NCBI RefSeq assembly: GCF_014638845.1
Contig: NZ_BMFP01000001.1
Span: forward strand, 457,337 to 521,336
Origin: Pontibacter amylolyticus
GTDB taxonomy: Bacteria; Bacteroidota; Bacteroidia; Cytophagales; Hymenobacteraceae
Reading direction: 5' to 3'
DNA: 64,000 bases
The notes below the pieces were generated by a model that saw only the letters and a list, made by a program, of their open reading frames with translations, did no database searches and was not told where the DNA came from. The position numbers and the translations under genes were made by a program. How positions within the stretch are numbered: position 1 is the first letter of the stretch; every line of letters starts with the position of its first letter. Shown here piece after piece: positions 1 through 9,158 of the stretch.

Positions 1-134
1 TGCTTGCCCAGAATATTGTCCAGCTGCCGCATCGTTACTTCCAGATACCGCTTATTGGCCCCTACGATTTTCAGATCGGGGTCAAGCAATACCATCGCTT
101 CCGGGGTGTTGTCAAAGATGAGCTTATAATCCAT
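1..134 (-). CDS. PAS-domain protein, N-terminal fragment (runs off the left edge)
   Basis: The minus strand reads from ATG at 134 to the window edge without a stop, giving 44 residues that begin MDYKLIFDNTPEAMVLLDPD. The 'IFDNTPEAMVLLDPDLKIVGANKRYLEVT' pattern, described here by its key residues, is the start of a PAS sensor domain. Such a domain usually heads a histidine kinase or a diguanylate-type sensor, but the output domain lies outside the window. It is divergent from efp. Start choice rests on the only ATG at the beginning of the PAS fold. Confidence 0.75.
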   Translation of the reverse strand, partial: MDYKLIFDNTPEAMVLLDPDLKIVGANKRYLEVTMRQLDNILGK

Positions 135-448
135 GCAAAGGAGAGATTTACATTAAAAAAACGCACTGGTCAGGTGCTGTTGGGCATACAGCCATACGCA
201 AAAAGGGCAAGAGCGCCCTTGTTGGCACGGCCTTTTTTTAAAATAATCGCTAATTTATATAAAATAAATGACTCGTCGCGCTATACTCCGGACTTTGTGG
301 TCAGGATACATCCGACTTGCTTTCCATGCGAATTGCCCTAAGCTTTTTGATCAATATTTGAGTATAATAGCTAACTTTGTTTGCAAGACAGCGATTTGCG
401 CTATACTTTTATCGTTTCATTCAATTTCAAGCGTAACAACAGCATACT
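135..448. other. Divergent intergenic region, PAS gene / efp
   Basis: No gene is supported here. It holds a perfect 6-bp stem (AAGGGC at 203-208 with GCCCTT at 215-220), whose minus-strand reading is followed by a short T run, and the candidate efp promoter. A 65-codon open frame starting at 268 overlaps the efp start and has no recognisable content. Confidence 0.6.
346..379 (+). promoter_or_regulatory. Candidate sigma-A type Bacteroidota promoter of efp
   Basis: TTTG at 346-349 and TAACTTTG at 372-379 fit the Bacteroidota consensus TTTG / TAnnTTTG with a 22-bp spacer. Transcription would start near 386, leaving a leader of about 60 nt before the efp ATG at 449. Confidence 0.55.
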
Positions 449-1012
449 ATGGCAACCACAGCTGATATCAGAAATGGTCTGTGTATGGAATTTAACAACG
501 ACCTTTATGTAGTTGTTGAGTTTCAGCACGTTAAACCAGGCAAAGGCCCTGCTTTCGTGAGAACGAAGCTCCGCAATATCAAAACCGGAAAAATATTAGA
601 TAACACTTTCTCGGCTGGTCATAAGATCACTACTGCCCGTGTGGAGCAGCGCCCGCACCAGTTCATCTACAAAGATGACATGGGCTACAACTTTATGGAC
701 ATGAATACTTTCGAGCAGGTTGCCCTAGACGAGAAAATGGTGCCATTTGCTGACCTGATGAAAGAAGGCCAGGAAGTGACGATCCTGTTTCATGCCGAGA
801 CGGAGGCCCCGCTTACCTGCGAGATCCCTCCTTTCGTAGAGCTCACCATCACCTACACGGAGCCCGGTCTGAAAGGCGACACTGCCACCAATGCCTCAAA
901 ACCAGCTATTGTGGAAACAGGCGCCACCATACAGGTACCGTTGTTTATTGGGCAGGACGAAAAAATCAAAGTAGACACACGAACTTATTCTTACGCAGAA
1001 CGAGTAAAATAA
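449..1012 (+). CDS. efp: Translation elongation factor P
   Basis: EF-P binds the ribosome between the P and E sites and relieves stalling at proline-rich sequences. The 187-aa length is the family norm. The N-terminal KOW-like domain carries the loop KPGKGPAF with Lys32 at the tip, the position that is modified in many bacteria. The two OB-type domains follow, ending in the typical '[15 protein letters not shown]' tail. It is the first gene of a tight run with accB (4-nt gap) and then accC, a common Bacteroidota arrangement. It probably uses the TTTG/TAACTTTG promoter at 346-379. Confidence 0.96.
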   Translation: MATTADIRNGLCMEFNNDLYVVVEFQHVKPGKGPAFVRTKLRNIKTGKILDNTFSAGHKITTARVEQRPHQFIYKDDMGYNFMDMNTFEQVALDEKMVPFADLMKEGQEVTILFHAETEAPLTCEIPPFVELTITYTEPGLKGDTATNASKPAIVETGATIQVPLFIGQDEKIKVDTRTYSYAERVK

Positions 1013-1016
1013 TAAC

Positions 1017-1514
1017 ATGAAAGCTAAAGAAATCCAGGACCTTATTGACTTTATCGCCAAGTCTGGCTTGAATAAAGTAAACATTGAGACAGAAGAATTC
1101 AAGATCTCGGTGAAACGCGATCCAGACCAGAAGGTGAGCTATGTGAAAGAGTCAGCAAGCGCTGCGCATCACGCTGCCGCTCCTGCGCCCGCTCCGGCTG
1201 CCGCACCCCAGGCTCCTGCCGCCCCAGCCACTCCGGCAGCCCCAGCTGCTGCACCGGCTAGCGACGACAGCAAATACATCGCCATCAAAGCACCCATGAT
1301 CGGCACCTTCTACCGCTCTTCCAGCCCAGACAAGCCAGCGTTCGTAAACGTAGGCGACGAAGTGAAAAAGGGTCAGGTAATCTGTATCATCGAAGCGATG
1401 AAGCTTTTCAATGAAATCGAGTCAGAAGTATCGGGCAGAATCGTAAAAGTATTGGTAGACAATGCCAACCCAGTGGAATACGATCAGCCACTTTACCTGG
1501 TAGATCCTAGCTAA
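1017..1514 (+). CDS. accB: Acetyl-CoA carboxylase biotin carboxyl carrier protein
   Basis: This is the carrier subunit of acetyl-CoA carboxylase (first step of fatty-acid synthesis). The 165-aa protein has an N-terminal helical part, an Ala/Pro-rich flexible linker at about residues 48-83, and a biotinyl domain at about 87-165. The biotin-accepting lysine is Lys129 in EAMKLFNE (EAMK replaces the usual EAMKM context). It follows efp by 4 nt, so the two are surely co-transcribed. The accC gene lies 128 bp downstream behind a hairpin at 1551-1582. Confidence 0.96.
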   Translation: MKAKEIQDLIDFIAKSGLNKVNIETEEFKISVKRDPDQKVSYVKESASAAHHAAAPAPAPAAAPQAPAAPATPAAPAAAPASDDSKYIAIKAPMIGTFYRSSSPDKPAFVNVGDEVKKGQVICIIEAMKLFNEIESEVSGRIVKVLVDNANPVEYDQPLYLVDPS

Positions 1515-1550
1515 TTTAACGATTTGAAAATTTGAAAATGTGAGGATTTG

Positions 1551-1582
1551 AAAATGGAGATGGCCATAACCTTCTCCATTTT
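1551..1582 (+). terminator. Perfect 10-bp hairpin between accB and accC (terminator or attenuator)
   Basis: AAAATGGAGA (1551-1560) is the exact reverse complement of TCTCCATTTT (1573-1582), with a 12-nt loop and a T-rich tail (TTTTTATAT). It is flanked by degenerate direct repeats of ATTTGAAAA (from 1521) and CCAAATCT (to 1636). Because accB and accC products are needed together, partial termination or RNA processing is more likely than a complete stop. Confidence 0.6.
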
Positions 1583-1642
1583 TATATCATTTTCACTTCG
1601 ATCTCTACATTTCCAAATCCCCAAATCTCCAAATCTGATTTT

Positions 1643-2986
1643 ATGTTTAAAAAAATACTAATCGCCAACAGAGGCGAGATTGCCCTGCGCATCATTCGTA
1701 CCTGTAAGGAGATGGGCATCAAGACGGTGGCTGTATACTCTACGGCTGACAAGGAAAGCCTGCACGTGCGTTTTGCTGACGAGGCCGTATGCATTGGCCC
1801 ACCCCCAAGTGCGCAGTCATACCTGAACATGCCCAACCTGATCTCAGCTGCCGAGATCACCAATGCCGACGCGATTCACCCGGGTTATGGCTTCCTTTCT
1901 GAAAATGCCGAGTTCTCCCGCATCTGCGCCGAGCACAACATCAAATTCATCGGTGCCTCTCCGGAAATGATCAACGCCATGGGCGACAAGTCTTCAGCCA
2001 AAGACACCATGAAAAAAGCGGGCGTACCGACCATACCTGGTTCTGACGGCCTGTTGAATTCCCTGGAAGAGGGCAAGAAGCTGGCAAAGAAGATTAAGTA
2101 CCCGGTGATCATCAAGGCGACAGCCGGTGGTGGTGGACGCGGCATGCGCATCATCAAGCACGAAGATGAGTTCGAGAAAGCCTGGAATGATGCCCGCACC
2201 GAGTCAAAGGCTGCTTTCGGTAACGATGGTCTATACCTGGAGAAATACATTGAGGAGCCGCGCCACATCGAGATCCAGTTGATCGGTGACCAGCACGGAC
2301 AGGTAGCGCACCTTTCGGAGCGCGACTGCTCTATCCAGCGCCGTCATCAGAAACTGGTAGAGGAAACGCCTTCTCCGTTCATCACCGACGACCTGCGTGA
2401 CCGCATGGGCAAAGCGGCCATCAAGGGTGCCAAAGCCATTAACTACGAAGGTGTAGGAACGATTGAATTCCTGGTAGACAAGCACCGTGAGTTCTATTTC
2501 ATGGAGATGAACACCCGTATCCAGGTAGAGCACCCGATCACGGAAGAGGTAATTGACTACGACCTGATCAAAGAGCAGATCAAAGTAGCCGCCGGCGAGC
2601 GTATCACGGGCAAGAACTACTACCCGAAGATGCACGCCATTGAGTGCCGCATCAATGCCGAGGATCCGAAGAACAATTTCCGTCCTTCACCGGGCAAAAT
2701 AACAAACCTGCACGTGCCGGGCGGCCACGGTGTGCGCGTAGACTCGCACGTTTACTCTGGCTATACCATCCCGTCGAACTACGACTCTATGATCGCGAAG
2801 CTGATCGTGAGCGCACAGACACGCGAAGAGGCCCTTGTGAAAATGAAGCGCGCTCTGAGCGAATTCGTGATTGAAGGTATTAAAACCACAGTGCCATTCC
2901 ACCTGAAACTGATGGATGACCCGGGCTTCAAGGAAGGTAACTTCACCACAGCCTACCTGGACAATTTCGACTTCAGCTCCCTATAA
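1643..2986 (+). CDS. accC: Acetyl-CoA carboxylase biotin carboxylase subunit
   Basis: This ATP-grasp enzyme carboxylates biotin on AccB using bicarbonate and ATP. It is 447 aa, normal for AccC. The N-terminal pre-ATP-grasp fold starts at [14 protein letters not shown] (residues 4-17). The glycine-rich ATP loop is [12 protein letters not shown] (about 158-169), the catalytic signature [10 protein letters not shown] lies near residue 290, and the C-terminal domain starts around ECRINAEDP. The gene closes the efp-accB-accC cluster, and a terminator follows at 3006-3039. The carboxyltransferase subunits are not in the window. Confidence 0.97.
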   Translation: MFKKILIANRGEIALRIIRTCKEMGIKTVAVYSTADKESLHVRFADEAVCIGPPPSAQSYLNMPNLISAAEITNADAIHPGYGFLSENAEFSRICAEHNIKFIGASPEMINAMGDKSSAKDTMKKAGVPTIPGSDGLLNSLEEGKKLAKKIKYPVIIKATAGGGGRGMRIIKHEDEFEKAWNDARTESKAAFGNDGLYLEKYIEEPRHIEIQLIGDQHGQVAHLSERDCSIQRRHQKLVEETPSPFITDDLRDRMGKAAIKGAKAINYEGVGTIEFLVDKHREFYFMEMNTRIQVEHPITEEVIDYDLIKEQIKVAAGERITGKNYYPKMHAIECRINAEDPKNNFRPSPGKITNLHVPGGHGVRVDSHVYSGYTIPSNYDSMIAKLIVSAQTREEALVKMKRALSEFVIEGIKTTVPFHLKLMDDPGFKEGNFTTAYLDNFDFSSL

Positions 2987-3005
2987 GCGCTACAAGTTCT
3001 TCAAT

Positions 3006-3039
3006 AAAAAAACCGACTCAGCAATGGGCCGGTTTTTTT
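3006..3039 (+). terminator. Rho-independent terminator after accC
   Basis: An A7-CCG arm (3006-3015) pairs with CGG-T7 (3030-3039), closing the accC transcript 20 bp after its stop. Confidence 0.75.
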
Positions 3040-3124
3040 ATTTGGCCCGATATATGTGGTTTTAAAATATAGAGCGAATATCATATTTGCATTAACTTAG
3101 CCACGCATCTGACAAGTTACAGAA

Positions 3125-4081
3125 ATGAAATTAAGCAAGCTTTTTGCAACCCTTTTGTGGGCCGTACTGGTGTTTCAGCTCAGCAGCTGCGCAACCATGA
3201 TCACGATGGAAACGGTGCGCCCTCCCGTGGTGCGTGTAAGCCCTGACCAATGGAAAGTTTTGGTTGTGAACCGCTATGATGCGGCCGCGCAGGCTTCGAA
3301 TAAGAACGAGAATGTAATAGCTGTGCTGCGCGATGGTGCCTACCAGGCTGCCGGAGGTGCGATGGGCGCCATCTACAACGACTCGACTTTTGTGCTGGTC
3401 AACCCGGATCAGGCTATCAGTCTGCCTGCTAGCTCTGATCGGCTCAACGGGGAAGAAGTTAATGCGCTCTTTAAGCAGTATGGCCCGCACCTGATCCTAT
3501 CGCTCGACAAGTTCAAGACAGGATTTGGGAGAGAGGTAAATAGCTATGAAGATGAGTATGGTGACAAGACCAAAATTGCCAATTTCGATCTGGTTGTGGC
3601 GAGTACCTGGTCGCTTTACGATAGCACAGGTACGCTGCTGGATCAGGCAACGGTGGAGCAGCAGGAATTTTATGACTCGCGAACCGTGGTGAGCGGTCTG
3701 CTGGCCATCGGGCCGGCCATGGGCAAAGCAGGCCCCGTGGTAAACAGGCTGGCGGTGGAGACAGGTTACAGCTACTGGGACCGTTTCTATCCACAGCCGA
3801 CGCTGCTGGTACGGCAGGTTCACATGGCTAGCCCGCTGCAGCAGGCCCACATCATGCTGCTGTTGGGACAGTTCCAGCAGGCCATTGCCACACTCCAGCC
3901 CCTGGCACAGGACCTATCCTCCAAAACAGGTAGAAAGGCGGCCCACAACCTGGCCATTGCCTACGAAGCCGCCGGCAACTACGAACAGGCCACTTATTGG
4001 GCGCGACAGGCAGAAAGCAAGGGCGATAAACTGTCGGCCAACCTGCTGGAACTTTGGACAAATGCCGGTCTGATCAAGTAA
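3125..4081 (+). CDS. Lipoprotein with C-terminal TPR-like repeats (DUF6340-like)
   Basis: The 318-aa product begins with a lipoprotein signal (LSSC, Cys22), so it should be anchored in the cell envelope. The body matches what I recall of the Bacteroidota DUF6340 family: METVRPP after the lipobox, a central region with ILSLDKF, and a final helical part (about 235-305) with TPR-like pairs such as AHNLAIAYEAAGNYEQATYWA. No catalytic motif is evident. It stands alone between two strong hairpins (3006-3039 and 4098-4136), so it is probably monocistronic. Family assignment is from memory of the pattern. The function is unknown. Confidence 0.8.
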   Translation: MKLSKLFATLLWAVLVFQLSSCATMITMETVRPPVVRVSPDQWKVLVVNRYDAAAQASNKNENVIAVLRDGAYQAAGGAMGAIYNDSTFVLVNPDQAISLPASSDRLNGEEVNALFKQYGPHLILSLDKFKTGFGREVNSYEDEYGDKTKIANFDLVVASTWSLYDSTGTLLDQATVEQQEFYDSRTVVSGLLAIGPAMGKAGPVVNRLAVETGYSYWDRFYPQPTLLVRQVHMASPLQQAHIMLLLGQFQQAIATLQPLAQDLSSKTGRKAAHNLAIAYEAAGNYEQATYWARQAESKGDKLSANLLELWTNAGLIK

Positions 4082-4097
4082 AAGAATACTTTCTTAA

Positions 4098-4136
4098 AAC
4101 AGCGAAGCCCGGCCATTTTGGCCGGGCTTCGCTGTT
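4098..4136. terminator. Strong 17-bp stem between convergent genes
   Basis: The arm AACAGCGAAGCCCGGCC (4098-4114) is the exact complement of 4120-4136, with a 5-nt loop (ATTTT). It lies between a plus-strand gene ending at 4081 and a minus-strand gene ending at 4157, so it can serve both. T runs are short. Confidence 0.7.
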
Positions 4137-4156
4137 CAATATGCTATACCTATACC

Positions 4157-4738
4157 TTAGGTAGTGGCGGTTTGTGCTTCCTTTTCAATCAACTCAGTCA
4201 GTTCATTATACCAACCCTCACCATACTTCCGGATCAACGGCTCTTTCAGAAACTGGTATACCTTCACCCCCAGGGCAGCCCCGAAGTTGCAGGCCGCAGC
4301 GCAGATGCTCCAGCGGTCGTAGTTCAGTGCTTCGAAGTCGTCGTATTTGGTAATGCGGATAGGGTATAAATGGCAGGAGATGGGTTTTTTCCAGCTGATC
4401 TTGCCATCGTAATAGGCCTGCTCAATGGCACACTTCAGTATACCCTGGTTATCATACAGTGCGTAGGCACACTCCCGGTTCTCAATGGTTGGGGTAGAAT
4501 AATCGCCTTCAAAATCCTGGATGTACAGCCCCTGCTCCTCCACGGCCAGTTTTCCGGCTCCCGTCATGTAGGGTTTGATATGCTCGTAGTTATCCGCCAG
4601 TATAGCCAGTTCTTCCTCTTCCAGCGGAGCGCCCAGGTCGCCCTCCACACAGCAGGCCCCTTTGCACTTTTCAAGATTGCAGACGAAAAAATTATCGCGG
4701 ATGTCGTCACTGATGACGGTATTCTGAAGAACGATCAT
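4157..4738 (-). CDS. DUF3109 family cysteine-rich protein
   Basis: The 193-aa protein (start taken at ATG 4738, MIVLQNT; an ATG 42 bp upstream is possible but the family begins near here) has the Cys motif C20-x4-C25-x3-C29-C30 (CNLEKCKGACC) and further cysteines in RECAYAL, LKCAIE and ISCHLYP. This layout suggests a bound metal or Fe-S cluster, which is inference. DUF3109 is widespread in Bacteroidota and uncharacterised. A TAATTTTG promoter-like box lies on the minus strand at 4789-4796. Confidence 0.85.
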   Translation of the reverse strand: MIVLQNTVISDDIRDNFFVCNLEKCKGACCVEGDLGAPLEEEELAILADNYEHIKPYMTGAGKLAVEEQGLYIQDFEGDYSTPTIENRECAYALYDNQGILKCAIEQAYYDGKISWKKPISCHLYPIRITKYDDFEALNYDRWSICAAACNFGAALGVKVYQFLKEPLIRKYGEGWYNELTELIEKEAQTATT

Positions 4739-4814
4739 GTAAGTAATAGAATAGGCCTCTATAACCGGACTCACCGGCAAAGAAGAGACAAAATTAACGT
4801 TAAATAAGTTTAGA

Positions 4815-6407
4815 CTAGCGCTTCGGGGCCCTTGCTCCTGCAGCCGTCAGAATGTTCTGCACGCTTTCGCGCTTGGTATAGTCCATGGCTGTTTTGCCTG
4901 AAAAGTCGCGCAGGCTTGGGTCGGCACCGGCGTTGATCAGCATCACGATCACCTCGTTGCCCCCATCCAGCTGACAGGCCAGCATCAGCGGCGTCAGGCC
5001 TTCCAGGTTCTGGATGTTCGGGTTGGCACCAGCATCAAGCAGGCGACTCATCTCCATCATGTGTGTGCCGTTGGCAAAGCGAACCGCATAGTACAGCGGG
5101 GTATTGCCTTTGTTGTCTACTACGTTCGGGTCGGCCTTATACTTGAAAAGCGTGTCCAGCAGCTGCGCCTGTTCAATCTCAAAACCTTCCGTATTGATGC
5201 GGGCTCCTGACATGGCATAATGCAGGGCTGTTTTGCCATCCTGGTCGGTCGCGTTTACGTCGGCGCCGCTACGCAGAAGCAGACTGGCCACTTCCAGTCG
5301 AACATCCGGCTGGTAAATCACACCGTAGTCCTCAAGCAACAGTGGGATAAAAATGCCGTGCATGAGCGGTGTGCGCAGTCTGAAGTCAAAATCATAACCG
5401 TTTGGCACAGACACGGTATTGACGTAGGCGCCACTTTCCAGTGTCCGCTTTACGATATCCGGGTTACGTTCAATGGCTGCCAGCACCAGCTTCTGGTCAG
5501 ACGACTGGTTGAGGTACTTAAGCTGCTCGAAAGCATTGGAACTGCCCTGCGAAATAGCCTGGTGGTAGAGTTTACGTGCTTTCTCAGGCTCCGGCTTTCC
5601 CAGGTTCCCTTCTTCGTACAGCAGACCCAAGGTATAGAGGGCTTCCTTTTCTCCGACTGCAGCACCTTTCTCAAGCCAGTACTTCGCCTGTGCCACGTTC
5701 TCTTTCACACCCTCCCCTCTCAGGTATAGGTTTGCTAAAGAGGTATAAGCTACCACGTCGTTCAGCTCAGCTGCCCGCTTGATGTAGGTATAGGCATACC
5801 CTTTGTCCTCCATCTCGCCGTAGCCGGTATAGTACATGCTGCCCAGAATGCGGTTACTGAAGGCATCGCCTGCAATGGCCATGTCGCGTATGTCGAGGGC
5901 GGCGCTGCGCATGAGACGCGTAAAGCGCTGTTTGTCCTCGTCGTTACGGATGGTCATCAGCTCCGCCAGTCCCAGGTTACCGAACAGACTGCTGCCTTCC
6001 AGCGCCTTTTCGAACAGAAAGCGTGCCGTATCAGGATCAGCTTTGTAGAATTTCTCAGGGTTGCGCACATAGGCCACTGAGTCAGAGGTAATGATCTCGT
6101 CGATAGGCGCTCCGTCTTCCACCAACTCGCCATATTGGTGCATGCGTCCCATAAAGTAATAGGCCGCGGCCTCATCGCGCGCCGCTGCCTGGCGGAACTT
6201 GGCGTACGCCTCGTTGTACTTTAATCCGATGTAGAGGTCCATACCTTCCTGCATTTCCGGTGTGCGCCATACCTGTTTGGCGGAGCGTGGAACTTTCACC
6301 TGTTTCAGGGAGTCAGGTATAACCTTGACAACCTGGCTGGTATCGGATTGCGCCACGGCCAGATGCCCGGCCGGGAGCAGTGCAAGGTACAGGAGTAGTT
6401 TCTTCAT
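4815..6407 (-). CDS. Secreted Sel1-repeat and ankyrin-repeat protein
   Basis: I start the gene at ATG 6407 (530 aa) because MKKLLLYLALLPAGHLAVAQ is a clear signal peptide, whereas the 89 upstream in-frame residues look non-coding. After it come Sel1/TPR-like repeats (about 60-290; for example AYTSLANLYLRGEGVKENVAQAKYW, given by its A-x-LG-x-Y-x-G-G spacing) and then four ankyrin repeats (about 375-520; DQDGKTALHYA, NKGNTPLYYA, LEGLTPLMLA, FSGKTAMDY). It is probably a periplasmic scaffold. The partner is unknown. A TATCTTTG box at 6478-6485 is a good promoter candidate. Confidence 0.85.
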   Translation of the reverse strand: MKKLLLYLALLPAGHLAVAQSDTSQVVKVIPDSLKQVKVPRSAKQVWRTPEMQEGMDLYIGLKYNEAYAKFRQAAARDEAAAYYFMGRMHQYGELVEDGAPIDEIITSDSVAYVRNPEKFYKADPDTARFLFEKALEGSSLFGNLGLAELMTIRNDEDKQRFTRLMRSAALDIRDMAIAGDAFSNRILGSMYYTGYGEMEDKGYAYTYIKRAAELNDVVAYTSLANLYLRGEGVKENVAQAKYWLEKGAAVGEKEALYTLGLLYEEGNLGKPEPEKARKLYHQAISQGSSNAFEQLKYLNQSSDQKLVLAAIERNPDIVKRTLESGAYVNTVSVPNGYDFDFRLRTPLMHGIFIPLLLEDYGVIYQPDVRLEVASLLLRSGADVNATDQDGKTALHYAMSGARINTEGFEIEQAQLLDTLFKYKADPNVVDNKGNTPLYYAVRFANGTHMMEMSRLLDAGANPNIQNLEGLTPLMLACQLDGGNEVIVMLINAGADPSLRDFSGKTAMDYTKRESVQNILTAAGARAPKR

Positions 6408-6477
6408 GCGTGGTAAAGGGATCATATATTTCTCAGGTATACAGCAGGCAAACGCCACTTCAACCTTCTTAACTTTA

Positions 6478-6485
6478 CAAAGATA
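6478..6485 (-). promoter_or_regulatory. TATCTTTG -7 box upstream of the Sel1/ankyrin gene
   Basis: On the minus strand TATCTTTG matches TAnnTTTG exactly, about 70 bp before the chosen ATG. A TTTT tract 21 bp upstream is a weak -33 element. This box also supports the downstream start at 6407. Confidence 0.45.
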
Positions 6486-6674
6486 CAGATAATGCGGCGT
6501 TTCTCTAAAAAGCGCTGCCGGAAGACACGCAAAACAGAGGCCAAAATTGCATTCCGCTATAAGAAACCAATTGGTGGTGCTGTCTGGTTCTCTAAATGTG
6601 CGAGTGCCGTTCCTAAAACGGATAGGAATGTGTAAATTGCATGGATTATTAATGACGCACGCGGAAGAAAGCAA

Positions 6675-8930
6675 ATGGATTATATTAGTTTACTGAACGA
6701 GTCGCAACGCAAGGCCGTGCTCCACACCGAGGGGCCAGCCATGATCATAGCGGGTGCCGGCTCAGGCAAAACAAGAGTACTCACCTATCGGATCGCCCAC
6801 CTCATCAGTCTGGGGGTCGATCCATTCAACATACTGGCCCTGACCTTTACCAACAAGGCGGCCAAAGAAATGCGCCATCGTATCGAGAAAGTGATCGGAA
6901 ACGAGGCCAAAAACATCTGGATGGGTACCTTCCACTCCGTCTTCTCGCGCATCCTGCGTGCCGAGGCGGACAAGATCGGCTATCCGAAAAGCTTTACCAT
7001 TTACGATACCGACGACTCCAAAACGCTCATTCGCAACATTGTGAAGGAGATGAACCTGGATGACAAGCTCTACAAGCCAAACGTGGTGCTGGGTCGTATC
7101 TCCTCAGCTAAAAACAAGCTGATCTCGGTAAAGCAGTACCTGAACGATGCCGTGATTCAGGCCGATGACGAGGCGGCTATGCGCCCGAAAATTGGCAAGA
7201 TCTACGAGCAGTATGCCAATCGCTGCTTCAAGGCCGGCGCTATGGACTTCGACGATCTGCTGTTCCAGACCAACGTGCTGTTCCGCGACCATCCGGATGC
7301 GCTCAACAAATACCAGCACATTTTCAAGTATGTGATGGTGGATGAGTATCAGGATACGAACTACTCACAGTATCTGATCACACGCAAGCTGGCCGCCCAG
7401 AACCGCAACATTGTGGTGGTGGGTGACGATGCGCAGTCCATCTACGCTTTCCGTGGGGCTGATATTCAGAATATCCTCAACTTTGAGCGTGACTACCCGG
7501 AGCTGGAGGTGTTCAAGCTGGAGCAGAACTACCGCTCTACCAAAAACATCGTGAACGCCGCCAATTCGGTGATCAAAAACAACTCGGCGCAGCTCAAAAA
7601 AGACGTTTATACCGACAACGAGCAGGGACCGCTGATCGAGGTGATCAAAGCCAATTCGGATAACGAGGAAGGCAAGCTGGTAGCCACGACCATTTTTGAG
7701 GAGAAGATGAGCAACCACCTCTCCTACGACGATTTTGCCATCCTGTACCGCACCAATGCCCAGTCGCGTGCCATGGAGGAGGCCCTGCGCCGGATGAACA
7801 TAAGGTATAAGATTGTGGGCGGTCTGTCGTTCTACCAGCGTAAGGAGATCAAGGACCTGATCGCCTACCTGCGTCTGGTGGTGAACCCGAACGATGAGCA
7901 GGCGCTCCGCCGTGTGATCAATTACCCGAAAAGAGGAATTGGCGAGACCACCGAGCAGAAACTGTTCGTGACGGCCGACGAGACCAATCACAGCGTATGG
8001 GAAGTGATTCAGAATGCCGGTCAGTTTTTAGGCAACCGCGTAGGAACCGCGATCGAGAACTTCTCGATCATGATAAAGGACTTCGCCCGCATTGCCGATA
8101 ATACCGACGCTTTCGAAGTAGCCAAGCATGTGGCCAAGCACTCCGGTATTGTCGACGACCTGTACCAGGACAAAACCGTGGAAGGCCTTGCCCGCTACGA
8201 GAACATTCAGGAGCTGCTCAATGGTATAAAAGAATATGTCGACGATCCGGAAAAGGAAGACAAGAGTCTGTCGGCCTTCCTGCAGGACATCGCCCTGATC
8301 ACCGATGCCGATACCAAAGCTGATATGGACGGCGAGTTTGTTACCTTGATGACGATTCACTCGGCCAAAGGTCTGGAGTTTAAGAATGTGTTCATCGTAG
8401 GTATGGAGGAGAACCTTTTCCCGAGCCAGATGATGCTGAACTCGCGCGCTGACCTGGAAGAGGAAAGACGCCTGTTTTACGTGGCCATTACGCGTGCTGA
8501 GAAAAAGCTATACCTGACTTACGCCACCAGCCGTTACCAGTGGGGTAACCTGCGGGCCTGCGAGAAGAGCCGCTTCCTTGACGAGATCGATCCGAAGTAT
8601 CTCAACTTTAAATACGGCGAGCAGAACACGGCCAGCGGAGGCGGCAACGTATTCGACCGCGTGCTGCAGCGCAAGAGCAGCATCAGCAGCCTGGTGCAGC
8701 AGCCGGCGCGCAAGCAGGCCGCCACCGCCTATACCGCTCCTGCCGACTTTCAGCCAAGCGACACGTCGAATCTGGCTGCCGGCATGAAAGTAGAGCACCC
8801 TAAATTCGGCTTTGGCGTAGTAAGCAAAATGGACACACAGGGCAACAGCACCAAGGCCATCATCAACTTCGACGAAGTGGGCGAGAAAACCTTGCTGTTG
8901 AGCTTCGCCAAGCTGCGGATACATGGGTAA
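6675..8930 (+). CDS. UvrD/PcrA-type superfamily 1 DNA helicase
   Basis: This 751-aa ATP-dependent 3'-5' helicase is of the UvrD/PcrA class that works in repair and in removing RecA and replication blocks. Walker A is AGAGSGKT (residues 26-33). Motif Ia is TFTNKAAKEM, motif II is DEYQDTN, motif III is GDDAQSIYAFRGA, motif IV/V includes MTIHSAKGLEF, and motif VI is LFYVAITRAEKKL. A C-terminal Tudor-like module (about 700-751; KVEHPKFGFGVV) is typical of PcrA and binds RNA polymerase in Firmicutes. It is divergent from the Sel1/ankyrin gene. Confidence 0.95.
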   Translation: MDYISLLNESQRKAVLHTEGPAMIIAGAGSGKTRVLTYRIAHLISLGVDPFNILALTFTNKAAKEMRHRIEKVIGNEAKNIWMGTFHSVFSRILRAEADKIGYPKSFTIYDTDDSKTLIRNIVKEMNLDDKLYKPNVVLGRISSAKNKLISVKQYLNDAVIQADDEAAMRPKIGKIYEQYANRCFKAGAMDFDDLLFQTNVLFRDHPDALNKYQHIFKYVMVDEYQDTNYSQYLITRKLAAQNRNIVVVGDDAQSIYAFRGADIQNILNFERDYPELEVFKLEQNYRSTKNIVNAANSVIKNNSAQLKKDVYTDNEQGPLIEVIKANSDNEEGKLVATTIFEEKMSNHLSYDDFAILYRTNAQSRAMEEALRRMNIRYKIVGGLSFYQRKEIKDLIAYLRLVVNPNDEQALRRVINYPKRGIGETTEQKLFVTADETNHSVWEVIQNAGQFLGNRVGTAIENFSIMIKDFARIADNTDAFEVAKHVAKHSGIVDDLYQDKTVEGLARYENIQELLNGIKEYVDDPEKEDKSLSAFLQDIALITDADTKADMDGEFVTLMTIHSAKGLEFKNVFIVGMEENLFPSQMMLNSRADLEEERRLFYVAITRAEKKLYLTYATSRYQWGNLRACEKSRFLDEIDPKYLNFKYGEQNTASGGGNVFDRVLQRKSSISSLVQQPARKQAATAYTAPADFQPSDTSNLAAGMKVEHPKFGFGVVSKMDTQGNSTKAIINFDEVGEKTLLLSFAKLRIHG

Positions 8931-9158
8931 AATACGTATCACGACACACGTATCACGTAGCACAACTTTTTCTTGAGACAAAAGATTATTTGACAAAGGA
9001 CAAAAGAGTTTTCGGGAATGATTATACCTTCATATATATAGATAGTCCTTTGTCTTTTGTCACAACTTCTATAGTCAATTCCCCAAAAGTCTTGCTACGT
9101 GATACGTGATACCTGATACGAAAAAAAAACATACATTTGAGATTCATAAATTGAAATA
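8931..9158. repeat. Long imperfect inverted repeat between the helicase and DUF4290 genes
   Basis: The left arm (about 8935-9020) contains CGTATCACG, TATCACGTAGCA and GACAAAGGACAAAAGA. The right arm (about 9041-9120) contains the complements in reverse order: TCCTTTGTCTTTTGTC, TTGCTACGTGATACGTGATA and TGATACG. Related words recur at 18027-18065, so this looks like a member of a dispersed intergenic repeat family. Confidence 0.65.
9132..9139 (+). promoter_or_regulatory. TACATTTG -7 box before the DUF4290-murA pair
   Basis: TACATTTG is an exact TAnnTTTG match 19 bp before the ATG at 9159. No good -33 TTTG is seen at 19-23 bp, so this is a weak to moderate call. Confidence 0.35.

Noticed and set aside
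203..240. Hairpin AAGGGC/GCCCTT as a terminator
   Set aside because: No gene ends nearby on the strand that would use it; the stem is only 6 bp and may be incidental.
268..465. 65-codon open frame upstream of and overlapping efp
   Set aside because: It overlaps the efp start, covers the promoter TTTG/TAACTTTG, has no recognisable domain and shows no signs of codon selection.
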